DNA from: DASPJR01 sp035628505
GTDB lineage: Bacteria; Planctomycetota; SZUA-567; H5-PLA8
Direction of reading: 5' to 3'
DNA length: 64,000 nt
NCBI GenBank assembly: GCA_035628505.1
Contig: DASPJR010000207.1
Span: forward strand, 1 to 64,000
Under the pieces are notes generated by a model. It was not told where the DNA came from and did no database searches. It saw nothing but the letters and a program-made list of their open reading frames with translations. Made by a program: the position numbers and the translations under genes. Positions 6,490-14,347 of the stretch are shown one piece after another. The stretch's first letter is position 1; each line of letters begins with the position of its first letter.

Positions 6490-9105
6490 AAACGGCGACA
6501 GCCGCGCGGTCCAGCGCAGCGCGGCGCTCAAGGGAAACGCCTGCACGCGAAGTGAGACGAGCCGTTTCAGCGCTCCGCTTTTTTCCAGTTCCGGATCGAT
6601 GCGCAGCCTGCAGCCTGCGCCGGCGCAGAGCGCGGTGAAAATGTCGTGGGCGGGGACGTTCTTTTTGTGGTAATCGATTTCGCGTTCATAACCGTCCACG
6701 CCAAAGCCGGCCTCGTCAAAGGGCAACTCGGTGACAGCGGCAGCCAGTTCCTGCGTATCGCCGATAAAGATCGCGTTGTCGTAAATGATGTAATCAATAT
6801 TTTCACCCGCGCAGACCGAAAACAACGGGCTGTGCAAATCCAATAGCCCTTCTTTCAGAACACTTAGACTCAACCGTATCGGTTTCGTGGCTGTGTTCGG
6901 CCCCAGGAAGATGGGAACTGAAGTCAGACCTTGAAGCTCATTGACGGCGTCGAGCAAAGGTGTGCGATTGAATTTCACATCCACTCCCAGCGGCCTCTTA
7001 ATGGCTCTCTGCACTTCTGACTTCCAGGGCTCAGGAACCAGACGCACTTCTCCCGGGGCGAAGCGGTACCCCAGATCAGTCTGCCGCAGCACCTTCTCCA
7101 GTAGCAGCGCCAGAGGAATCGGGGGTTCATGATAGATAAACTCCGTCATCTGCACCAACTTCACAGGTGACGCCACAAAGCGTATTCCGTTCTGCCGCTG
7201 CACCAGGCTCAACACGTCCTGACCCGTGAGAGCATCAAAATTCAACTCGATGAACTGCTTCGGATCGGGCACTGCTTCTAAATCCACGGTATGCTGGCTC
7301 TTTACATGCGCGGAGAGGGAAATCTGTTTCTCGCTGAAGCGCAGCTTAAGGCCAGCCTGCAGCGCGGCCCGGCGCGCAATTTCAATCCGTTCTGTTTTCT
7401 CTGCAGTCAGCGAAACAGGCTGTGCAAGGCGTCGCTGAGTTGACGGCTCTGGATCGAGCTCGAACTTCAACTGCGTCTGCTGCTCGATCATCTTGAAAAC
7501 TTCGGAGGCGGGCGTCTTCTCGAACCTCACTGTGTCGATAACATTGAATTGCTCTGCAAAAGCAGCCGGCAGTTCTGGACAAAGCATTTCTTCAAAGACT
7601 TCGTCCGCGACTTTCCAGCCCGGCGCGATGTACATTGTTTTACCGATGAGGGCGACATGTGCTTTAGCAATGCGGGCCGCTGATCCAAGGTTTAGCAAGA
7701 CGGGCTGATCAATCCAATGGGATTCAAAATAGGGCTCATCGGCCGTAGATTCGGGATCGAACACCAAGGGAAGTTCGGGCAACACCTTAGTGACAGCAGC
7801 AACTCCCCCTGTTAGTCCGACATAGCTAATCGTGGCCTTAAGGCTGAACTTCTCACGGAAAGCACGGCGCCGCTCGTCGGGGACAATTGTCACGCCTTCG
7901 GTGCTCGCCCGGAGAACCAGATCTGTATGCCACAGCCAATCATTCAACGCCAAAAGGGCCGGCTCGTTCTTCGCTTCATATGAAAGATTCCGGCGGTTCA
8001 GTGTCTCCAGCGCGACGGGATCGATGTGAATCGCCACACCGGTCAGCTTTTCAAGCTTGTCCAATGCATCCACTGGCCTCATCCGGGTGATCTCAAAAGT
8101 CAGCGGTTTCATCAGCGGTTGCACAACCTTGCGAACAGCATCCAGCGCGAGGGGCGCACGCTTGGGCCCAGCAGTGTCCCTGTCCTCAGCAGCGACAACG
8201 GGGGCGCTAGCGGGCGCAGCTTTTGCATATGCTTTAAAATCTAGAGTCGCCGAGCTGAGAACAACCGCCGCTGAAATTGCCAGTGCTGCCTTGACTACAA
8301 CCGACATTCCAGCAACCGGAGCAGCCAGTGAGAAGGCAGGGCTCGCAGTGCTGCTCAACACGCCTTTCCACGCGGCGATCTGCGCCGCTGTCGGAGCCGC
8401 CTCAGCGCCAACTGCGGCAGTTAGCTGGGCTGCCGTTACCGTTCCGCCGCCGGCCAGTGAACTCATGAATCCGCTTACAGTAAATGCCACCCCGGCCAGA
8501 GCGAGGCGCGAACGCAGCCGTTCGAGGCCGCGCTGCACGCGTTTTCGGGCTGCTTCAGGAGAACAGGCCAGTGCCTGGCTCAGTTCCGGGTAATCCAGTT
8601 CACCATAAAACTTCAGGACCACTGAATCACGCAGCACGTCAGGCAATTCGGCGATTTCACGGCGCACCTGCTCCATCTGCTCGCGCGTGATCTGCGCATC
8701 GATAGGACAGCCGCTATTTGTGTTGCGCAAAAACGCCCGCGCCTCAATTCTCCCAGCACACTCGCGAGTGCGGATCAGCTTGAGCGCGGTAGTGGCAGCA
8801 ATACGCAGAATCCAGGCGCGTGCAGCGGCCTCGGGATCGCCGCCCTCGAGTGATGGCTTGAAAGTGCCCGCGTGCGCACGAATCTGCAGCAGTGTTTCAT
8901 GGCAGGCGTCTTCGGCCAGAGCTTTGTCGATTAAAATCCGGCGGGTAACGCGCAGGATGTCGGCACCGTGCCGCTCCAGAATAACAGTCCAGGCCTGCTC
9001 ATCGCGGGAACGGCCAAGCCGCTGGAGCGCCGCGCAGACTGTCACCGGCTCACAAGAGGCAAGCATGCCGACCTTTTTCGTCGGACAATCGAGCTGAATC
9101 ACCAT
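6487..9105 (-). CDS. ECF sigma factor fused to a membrane segment and tandem STN/secretin-like repeats
   Basis: The product is 872 residues. Residues 35-110 look like sigma-70 region 2 and 140-200 like region 4, with the helix-turn-helix in LDYPELSQALACSPEAARKR. An Ala-rich stretch has a probable membrane helix at about 268-287. The rest holds about six repeats (near 336, 430, 523, 618, 707 and 805) of the pattern xFxxxxxxDALxxLxxLTGVxI...GVTIV, resembling STN/secretin N-domains. Planctomycete ECF factors with long C-terminal extensions are known; the STN-like extension implies the sensor is outside the membrane. The ATG at 9105 has a good AGGAGG. The last repeat stops abruptly and its missing end lies in the -1 frame (6347-6489), so the gene is probably frameshifted. 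Confidence 0.85.
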   Translation of the reverse strand: MVIQLDCPTKKVGMLASCEPVTVCAALQRLGRSRDEQAWTVILERHGADILRVTRRILIDKALAEDACHETLLQIRAHAGTFKPSLEGGDPEAAARAWILRIAATTALKLIRTRECAGRIEARAFLRNTNSGCPIDAQITREQMEQVRREIAELPDVLRDSVVLKFYGELDYPELSQALACSPEAARKRVQRGLERLRSRLALAGVAFTVSGFMSSLAGGGTVTAAQLTAAVGAEAAPTAAQIAAWKGVLSSTASPAFSLAAPVAGMSVVVKAALAISAAVVLSSATLDFKAYAKAAPASAPVVAAEDRDTAGPKRAPLALDAVRKVVQPLMKPLTFEITRMRPVDALDKLEKLTGVAIHIDPVALETLNRRNLSYEAKNEPALLALNDWLWHTDLVLRASTEGVTIVPDERRRAFREKFSLKATISYVGLTGGVAAVTKVLPELPLVFDPESTADEPYFESHWIDQPVLLNLGSAARIAKAHVALIGKTMYIAPGWKVADEVFEEMLCPELPAAFAEQFNVIDTVRFEKTPASEVFKMIEQQTQLKFELDPEPSTQRRLAQPVSLTAEKTERIEIARRAALQAGLKLRFSEKQISLSAHVKSQHTVDLEAVPDPKQFIELNFDALTGQDVLSLVQRQNGIRFVASPVKLVQMTEFIYHEPPIPLALLLEKVLRQTDLGYRFAPGEVRLVPEPWKSEVQRAIKRPLGVDVKFNRTPLLDAVNELQGLTSVPIFLGPNTATKPIRLSLSVLKEGLLDLHSPLFSVCAGENIDYIIYDNAIFIGDTQELAAAVTELPFDEAGFGVDGYEREIDYHKKNVPAHDIFTALCAGAGCRLRIDPELEKSGALKRLVSLRVQAFPLSAALRWTARLSPF

Positions 9106-9116
9106 TCAGGGTTTCC

Positions 9117-9139
9117 TCCTGCTGATAATTCCAGCAGGA
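9117..9139 (-). promoter_or_regulatory. Hairpin overlapping the ribosome-binding site of the sigma gene
   Basis: In the transcript, TCCTGCTG (9139-9132) pairs with CAGCAGGA (9124-9117) around a seven-base loop. The 3' arm shares AGGA with the AGGAGG Shine-Dalgarno sequence of the sigma-factor gene, so the folded state would hide it. A translational control role is inference. Confidence 0.5.
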
Positions 9140-9411
9140 AGATCTTTTGGGACAGGAATTCTGAAATTTGTTTACGGACCCCGCCATAAGTGAAGAGCAC
9201 GGCTGACTCGCGCTGCGACTTGCGATCACCCTTAGCGCTATGGAAGGCCTATCTGTCTCGGAATGAGATGAGCTAGTACTCGCCTGCCGGCGTCGTAATG
9301 CTCAGCTCGGTCTGCTTTCGATTCCCCCTTATTTTTTCCAATTTCGGCGCAATAAAACGAGGACTTCTACGTCATATATTAGGGTTTGAGGCCGCTTGGC
9401 TGCGACTCGGG

Positions 9412-9438
9412 TTTGCACGTGTGCAAAAGTTTGCAAAA
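9412..9438. promoter_or_regulatory. Operator-like palindrome TTTGCAC-GT-GTGCAAA with adjacent half site
   Basis: TTTGCAC (9412-9418) and GTGCAAA (9421-9427) form a perfect inverted repeat. It is followed by a related TTTGCAAAA (9430-9438). Its position between divergent genes fits a regulator-binding site; the regulator is unknown. Confidence 0.4.
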
Positions 9439-9702
9439 TAACGCGCTCGCGCCAAGGCGCTAATGGCGCAAAGAAGGCAACGGCCGTTGGGAATTCAGGG
9501 CGCACTGTGCGTTCGTGGACAGAATAAACAGGGCGGACGTGGGACGGCGCCCAGTAGATCATCAGCGAGCCCGCTGCAATCCTAAGGTTCATTTCGCGCA
9601 CGGTGCAGTTTTTTACAGATTGGGACGCGGTTTTTGTCAACGGTGGGGCGGCCTTCGGGTTATCTCAACAAGGGAAGTCATTACATGATTGGAGAAACTG
9701 AA

Positions 9703-10776
9703 ATGCGATCCTGGATCTGCCTGTCATTACTGTGCGCTTTCGCGTTGCTCGGAACGGCCGTTCATGCCGGCGAAGCGGCTCCGGCCAAGAAGTACAAGCT
9801 GCTTTACATCTCGCAGTCGCGCGGCTTCATGCATGGTGCGGTGAAGCGCAAAGCCCCGGGCGTGCTCGCGCCGTCTGAAGTCGCGGTGACCCAGATCGGC
9901 ACCGAATCCGGCCTCTTCGACGTCGAATGTTCGCAGGACGCCTCGATCATCACGCCCGAGAAGCTCAAAGAGCTCGATGCCATCATGTTCTATACGACCG
10001 GCGACTTCGACCCGAAAGGCGAGAAGGGCCTGCCGATCAGCGAAGCCAACTTTACGGCTATGATGGACTGGCTGAAAAGCGGCAAGGCCTTCATTGGCAC
10101 GCACAGCGCCACCGACACGCTCAAGAATTTCAAGCCGTACTACGAGCTGATCAATGGCTCCTTCAACGGACATCCATGGAATGCGGGCGACCTGTGCTCG
10201 TTCACGAATCACGAACCCACGCATCCGGCGATGAAGATGTGGGAGCCGGAATTTCAGTTCAAAGACGAGATTTACCAGTACAAGAATTTTGATCCCAAGT
10301 CCGTGCGCGTGCTGATGAGCCTCAATATGGAGAAATGCAAGACGAAGATGCCCTGGCATGTTCCGGTCGCGTGGGTTCGCGACGTCGGCGAAGGCCGCCT
10401 CTTCTATACCAACCTCGGCCACAACGAAAGCACGTGGGTCGATCCGAAGTTTCAGCAGCACCTGCTGATGGGCATCCGCTGGGCACTGAAGCTTGAGAAT
10501 GGCCCCTCGACGCCGAATCCTGAACTGCATGAAGCCGAAGAGACCAAGGCCATCGTCGCGACGCTCGCGGGGGCCAAGCAGCTCGTGACCGACGCCGCGA
10601 CTGCCGCTGGAGCCAACGCCGACGAAGCGTATGCGGCTCTTGAGAAGCTCGCCAAGTCAGACAAGGAAGCGTTTAAGAAAGCGTTCGGCGCCATCGATGG
10701 CGCAAAAGGCGAGAAAGACCCCGTGAAGAAGAAAGACCGGCAGACGAAAGCGATCAACGATCTGCTGAAGAAGTAA
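9703..10776 (+). CDS. Secreted ThuA-like (trehalose-utilisation) domain protein
   Basis: The 357-residue product starts with a signal peptide (MRSWICLSLLCAFALLG...VHA). A ThuA-like class-I glutamine-amidotransferase-type fold follows, with KLLYISQSRGFMHG near the start, GTHSATDT in the middle, and GRLFYTNLGHNESTW followed by a C-terminal helix (LMGIRWAL). A Lys/Ala-rich tail of about 80 residues follows the domain. ThuA-like proteins are abundant and secreted in planctomycetes; their biochemical role is not settled, and links to sugar use are by name only. ATG 9703 has GGAGA upstream and starts the signal peptide; an ATG at 9685 is possible. The downstream terminator is shared with the convergent DegT gene. 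Confidence 0.85.
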   Translation: MRSWICLSLLCAFALLGTAVHAGEAAPAKKYKLLYISQSRGFMHGAVKRKAPGVLAPSEVAVTQIGTESGLFDVECSQDASIITPEKLKELDAIMFYTTGDFDPKGEKGLPISEANFTAMMDWLKSGKAFIGTHSATDTLKNFKPYYELINGSFNGHPWNAGDLCSFTNHEPTHPAMKMWEPEFQFKDEIYQYKNFDPKSVRVLMSLNMEKCKTKMPWHVPVAWVRDVGEGRLFYTNLGHNESTWVDPKFQQHLLMGIRWALKLENGPSTPNPELHEAEETKAIVATLAGAKQLVTDAATAAGANADEAYAALEKLAKSDKEAFKKAFGAIDGAKGEKDPVKKKDRQTKAINDLLKK

Positions 10777-10780
10777 ACGG

Positions 10781-10844
10781 CAGGGGTCAGGATACAGGGT
10801 ACAGGGGTCAGGGCTGGGTACCCAGCACCTGACCTCTGTTTTTT
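10781..10844. terminator. Bidirectional terminator in a GGGGTCAGGGTACAGG repeat
   Basis: AGGGGTCAGG...CTGGGTACCCAG...CCTGACCTCT folds into a long hairpin (10803-10836) followed by TTTTTT on the plus strand. It sits between two convergent genes. The preceding bases (10781-10803) are stuttering CAGGATACAGGGTACAGG units, so this terminator is also a member of the low-complexity repeat class. Confidence 0.75.
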
Positions 10845-11997
10845 AGAGAAGGTGTTTCTCGGCTGCGCGGTTGGCCGCGGCGGCGACGAACGCGACGTCG
10901 GCTTCGCTCATTGTCGGGTACATCGGCAGCGTCACGATGGTCTGAGCAACGCGCTCGGTAATCGGAAGCTCGAGCTCGGCGCCGGCAAGCACATCTTTAT
11001 AGAAAGGCTGCGTGTGCACCGGCGGATCGAAATGCACGGTCGCGCCGATGCCCTGGCTGCGCAGATCAGCCAGGAACGCGGTGCGGTCGACGTCCTGCAG
11101 CTTAAGCGTGTACATCTGGTAGACGTGTTTGCGGCCGGGGACCTCGATGGGGAGATCGAAGTATTCCTCGTTCAGCAACGCGTTGTACTGCGCGGCACGT
11201 TTCCGGCGCGCGTCGTTCATGCGGTCCAGCTTTTTCATCTGCACGACACCGAGCGCCGCCAGGATGTTGCTCATGCGGAAGTTGTAGCCGGCGTAGGTTG
11301 CCGCGCGCAGCCACGGCTTCTCTTTCTTTTCGCGCGCCCACGTGGACGAGGCCACGCCGTGTCCAGCGATTGCGCGGACTTTGTCGGCCAGCGCGCCGTC
11401 GGTGGTCGTGAACATGCCGCCTTCGCCGGTGGCGAGGTTTTTTGTCGGGTAGAACGACCAGCAGCCGGTGCCCCACGATCCGGTCTGCTTTCCGTCCACA
11501 GTTGCCCCGATCGCTTCGGCGGAATCTTCAATCAGGAGCAGCTTGTGTTTTGCGGCGATGCGAGCCAGTTCATTCATATCCGCGGCCTGGCCGGCGTAAT
11601 GGACGGGCATGATCGCTTCGGTGCGCGGCGTAATCAGGGATTCGACATGCGCCGGATCGATGCAGCAGGTGCCGTAATCGATGTCCGCAAAGACGCAGCG
11701 CGCGCCGCCCGTGACGACCGCGTTGGCACTCGCGACAAAGGTGAAGCTGGGCAGGATAATTTCACCTTTAATTCCTCCAGCTTGCACCGCCAGGAAGAGC
11801 GCGGAAGCGCAGGAATTCAGACTTACGGCGTGCGGCACGCCGATGTACGCAGCGAAAAGTTTTTCAAACTCGTGGTTCATCGGTCCATGCGCCAGCCAGC
11901 CGGAGCGGATCACGGACGAGACTGCCTCGATCTCTTCAGCTCCCATATCGGGAATGCAGAGCGGGATGCTGCGCCTGGCAGGAGCGGAATTTTCCAA
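10843..11997 (-). CDS. DegT/DnrJ/EryC1 family PLP-dependent sugar aminotransferase
   Basis: The product is 384 residues with the family's fold-type I layout: IRSGWLAHGP near the N-terminus, LNSCASALFLA, LPSFTFVASANAV, IEDSAEAIGA, and the PLP-binding Lys in SFYPTKNLATGEGG (Lys186). Members transfer amino groups to keto-sugars bound to nucleotides for surface polysaccharides or antibiotics. I chose TTG 11997 because GAGGAG lies six bases upstream; a GTG at 12039 in the same frame has no such site. The exact sugar is not identifiable. The gene diverges from ndh, and no glycosyltransferase lies beside it, although two sugar-nucleotide epimerases occur 12 kb away. Confidence 0.9.
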   Translation of the reverse strand: MENSAPARRSIPLCIPDMGAEEIEAVSSVIRSGWLAHGPMNHEFEKLFAAYIGVPHAVSLNSCASALFLAVQAGGIKGEIILPSFTFVASANAVVTGGARCVFADIDYGTCCIDPAHVESLITPRTEAIMPVHYAGQAADMNELARIAAKHKLLLIEDSAEAIGATVDGKQTGSWGTGCWSFYPTKNLATGEGGMFTTTDGALADKVRAIAGHGVASSTWAREKKEKPWLRAATYAGYNFRMSNILAALGVVQMKKLDRMNDARRKRAAQYNALLNEEYFDLPIEVPGRKHVYQMYTLKLQDVDRTAFLADLRSQGIGATVHFDPPVHTQPFYKDVLAGAELELPITERVAQTIVTLPMYPTMSEADVAFVAAAANRAAEKHLL

Positions 11998-12121
11998 GTC
12001 GGTTCTCCTCAAATGAGGCGCGAATTTTAATTGGGACACGGTTTGTTTCCACTACACTGGCGCGCAGTTGGCGGACTCATGCATAGTTGAAGCGGACCAC
12101 GCTGTATCGAATCGGAACGTC

Positions 12122-13414
12122 ATGGAATCAAAAGATCACCACGTTGTTATCGTCGGCGGCGGATTCGGCGGAATTCGCGCCGCGCAGTACCTTAAGCACG
12201 CGCCCGTACGGGTTACGCTGATCGACCGCCGCAACTTTCATCTTTTCCAGCCGCTCCTTTACCAGGTCGCGACCGGCGGTCTTTCGCCGGCAAATATCGC
12301 CGCTCCGCTGCGGGCCGTACTGAAGCACCATGCCAACACGCGCGTGCTGCTGGGCGAAGTCGTGGGGGTGGATGTAACGAAAAAAGAGGTGATCCTGAAA
12401 GACGGCCGCGTGCCGTATGACACGCTGATTCTTGCGGCCGGCTCGCGGCATCACTATTTCGGAAAGGACCAGTGGGAAGAGCTCGCGCCGGGCTTGAAGA
12501 CCGTCGAGGACGCCACGGAGATCCGGCGCCGCGTGCTGCTGGCGTTCGAACAGGCCGAGCGCGAGAATGATTTGGAGAAGCGCAAGGCGCTGATGACCTT
12601 CGTGATTGTCGGCGGCGGGCCAACCGGGGTGGAATTGGCAGGGGCGCTGAGCGAAATCGCGCGCCTGACGATGCGCCGCAATTTCAGAAATATCGATCCG
12701 GGTAGCGCCAACATCATTTTGCTGGAAGGCGCCGAGCGCATCCTGCCGCCGTTCCCGCCCGAGCTCTCGGCGCAGGCGCAGAAAGGGCTTGAAAAGCTTG
12801 GCGTAAACGTTCGTACGCGCTGCAGCGTTACGGACCTGAAGCCGGGCGAAGTGATCGTGAAGCAGAACGAAAAAGTCGAGACCATTCCCGCGCGCACGGT
12901 CATGTGGGCGGCGGGCGTGGCGGCATCGCCGCTGGGTAAAGCGCTGGCCCAGGCGACAGGGTGCGAACTGGACAAAGGCGGCCGTATCGTAACGGCGCCG
13001 GACCTGACGGTTCCCGGCCATCCCAATATTTTTGTGATCGGCGATCTGGCGCACTTCAAGCATGGCTTGGAACGTCCGCTGCCAGGCGTCGCACCCGTCG
13101 CGATGCAGCAGGGGCGCTATGTCGCGGATCTCATCCAGGCGCGCCTGCGCGGCAAGTCGCTGCCCCCTTTTAAGTACCGCGACAAGGGCAGCATGGCCAC
13201 GATCGGGCGCTCCTTCGGCGTGGTTGATCTGGGCTGGCTGCGCTTCACCGGCTTTTTCGCGTGGCTGACGTGGCTCTTTGTCCACCTGATGTACCTGGTT
13301 CGATTTGAAAATCGGGTGCTGGTTTTCTTCCAGTGGGCCTGGAACTACATCACGCGCGGGCGCTCGGCGCGGCTGATCACCGAGACCTGGGAGGAGGCCC
13401 GACAGCAGAAATAG
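12122..13414 (+). CDS. ndh: Type II NADH dehydrogenase (NDH-2)
   Basis: The 430-residue product has two dinucleotide-binding motifs: VVIVGGGFGGIRAA at the N-terminus for FAD and FVIVGGGPTGVELAGAL at about residue 160 for NADH. It also has HLFQPLLYQVATGGL, the AAGVAASPLG stretch and the second FAD-contact motif NIFVIGDLAH. The C-terminal 60 residues are amphipathic and hydrophobic (FFAWLTWLFVHLMYLVRF), as expected for the membrane-binding helices of NDH-2, which passes electrons from NADH to quinone without pumping protons. The ATG at 12122 is the first Met before the FAD motif; its ribosome-binding site is weak. It is a single-gene unit followed by a repressor gene. Confidence 0.92.
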   Translation: MESKDHHVVIVGGGFGGIRAAQYLKHAPVRVTLIDRRNFHLFQPLLYQVATGGLSPANIAAPLRAVLKHHANTRVLLGEVVGVDVTKKEVILKDGRVPYDTLILAAGSRHHYFGKDQWEELAPGLKTVEDATEIRRRVLLAFEQAERENDLEKRKALMTFVIVGGGPTGVELAGALSEIARLTMRRNFRNIDPGSANIILLEGAERILPPFPPELSAQAQKGLEKLGVNVRTRCSVTDLKPGEVIVKQNEKVETIPARTVMWAAGVAASPLGKALAQATGCELDKGGRIVTAPDLTVPGHPNIFVIGDLAHFKHGLERPLPGVAPVAMQQGRYVADLIQARLRGKSLPPFKYRDKGSMATIGRSFGVVDLGWLRFTGFFAWLTWLFVHLMYLVRFENRVLVFFQWAWNYITRGRSARLITETWEEARQQK

Positions 13415-13417
13415 GCA

Positions 13418-13457
13418 AATTTGTCGCAAAATTTCAGCGTTGCCGCTGTGACAAATT
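13418..13457. promoter_or_regulatory. Inverted repeat AATTTGTC...GACAAATT upstream of the repressor gene
   Basis: AATTTGTC (13418-13425) and GACAAATT (13450-13457) are perfect inverted copies 24 bases apart, 120 bp upstream of the repressor start. The position would fit an operator for autoregulation, but a weak terminator for ndh is also possible. Confidence 0.35.
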
Positions 13458-13577
13458 CTGTCCGAGAAGACACCTTCCTTTAGGAATTTATTAATAGATC
13501 CTGCGCCATTTATCCTCGTTCAAAATTTTGCCACTGCCCGGTTCATAGAATATTATGTGAACAGGAGGCACGTGATT

Positions 13578-14276
13578 ATGTCGTTGGCACCTATACACAG
13601 ATACATCGGCCGCATTATTCATCTGATGCGCAAAGAAAAAGGAATGCGGCAATCCGAATTGGCGCTGCTCACTGGTCTTAAGCAGCCCAATCTTTCGCGC
13701 ATCGAAAACGGACTGGTCTCACCGCGCCAGGGCACTTTGGAAAAGATCGCCAAAGCGCTGGGCGTGGAGGTCCAGGTCTTTTATAGCGAGAGCAAGGTTC
13801 AGGAAGTCGAGCGCAAGTGGGCCGCATCGCTGGGGCCCAAGCACGCGGCACTGATGCTGGCCGGCAAGCTCACGCCAGTGGCGTTGATCGACACCGCCGG
13901 CGGTTATCCGTCGCAGCTGAATTCAAACGGCGAGCCGCAAGGACCGCTGGAAGTGATGCTGCAACTGCCGCCGTTCGAAAATGAGCCCGAAGGCAGCCAG
14001 CGTTTTGCCATTCGCGTTCACGGCGATTCGATGCAGGGCCCCGGCGGTGAAGGCTTCCGCGCGGGCGAAGTGCTGATCTTCTCCACCGGCACGGAAGTGA
14101 AGTCGGGCGATTTCGCCTTCGTGCTGCTGCAGGACTCCGGCACGTTCCGGCGCGTCGAATTCACCGATGACAGCGTGCGGCTGGTGGCGCTGAATCCCGC
14201 GACCGAAGCGCAGACGCTTCCGCGCGGCGAGGTCAAGCGCATGTGGAAGCTGGTGCGGCACCTGCGGGGATTTTAA
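13578..14276 (+). CDS. XRE-family HTH / S24 (LexA-CI-like) transcriptional regulator
   Basis: The 232-residue product has an N-terminal Cro/CI helix-turn-helix (residues about 11-65; MRQSELALLTGLKQPNLSRI) and a C-terminal S24 domain with the nucleophile motif RVHGDSM (Ser151). In LexA and CI the general base is a Lys in a TVKRL-like strand; here the matching strand reads TFRRVEF (Arg191/Arg192), so the Ser-Lys dyad may be broken and self-cleavage lost. It would then act as a plain repressor or respond to another signal. ATG 13578 is chosen because AGGAGG lies nine bases upstream. A rho-independent terminator follows. Confidence 0.88.
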   Translation: MSLAPIHRYIGRIIHLMRKEKGMRQSELALLTGLKQPNLSRIENGLVSPRQGTLEKIAKALGVEVQVFYSESKVQEVERKWAASLGPKHAALMLAGKLTPVALIDTAGGYPSQLNSNGEPQGPLEVMLQLPPFENEPEGSQRFAIRVHGDSMQGPGGEGFRAGEVLIFSTGTEVKSGDFAFVLLQDSGTFRRVEFTDDSVRLVALNPATEAQTLPRGEVKRMWKLVRHLRGF

Positions 14277-14315
14277 TTCCCGTAAGGCCACGGCATCTGA
14301 ACGGGACGTTTGCGT

Positions 14316-14347
14316 GCGCCGGCTCGGGCGGGTCCGGCGCTTCTTTC
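14316..14347 (+). terminator. Terminator after the XRE/S24 gene
   Basis: GCGCCGG (14316-14322) pairs with CCGGCGC (14334-14340) and is followed by TTCTTTCT. It sits between convergent genes. Confidence 0.65.

Larger units (their letters stand above)
9106..9702. other. 597-bp divergent intergenic region, no convincing gene
   Basis: The gap separates the minus-strand sigma gene from the plus-strand ThuA-like gene and should hold promoters for both. A 103-codon minus-strand frame (9329-9640) has no recognisable domain and no ribosome-binding site that I can see. The clearest structure is a perfect palindrome at 9412-9427. Confidence 0.6.

Noticed and set aside
6480..6495. Programmed -1 frameshifting at the end of the sigma/STN gene
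   Set aside because: The site CGTTTTAG is not a canonical X-XXY-YYZ slippery heptamer and no downstream stem-loop is obvious; a lost base or sequence error is the simpler reading.
9329..9640. 103-codon minus-strand frame in the sigma/ThuA gap
   Set aside because: No ribosome-binding site, no domain and an Arg/Val-rich composition without a clear pattern; not supported as a gene.
10852..12030. 392-codon plus-strand frame opposite the DegT aminotransferase
   Set aside because: The DegT gene carries the PLP-lysine motif and the correct family layout, while the opposite frame has no coherent features.
12128..13429. 433-codon minus-strand frame opposite ndh
   Set aside because: The plus strand encodes a textbook NDH-2. 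The reverse frame has no recognisable motif and is a GC-rich coding shadow.
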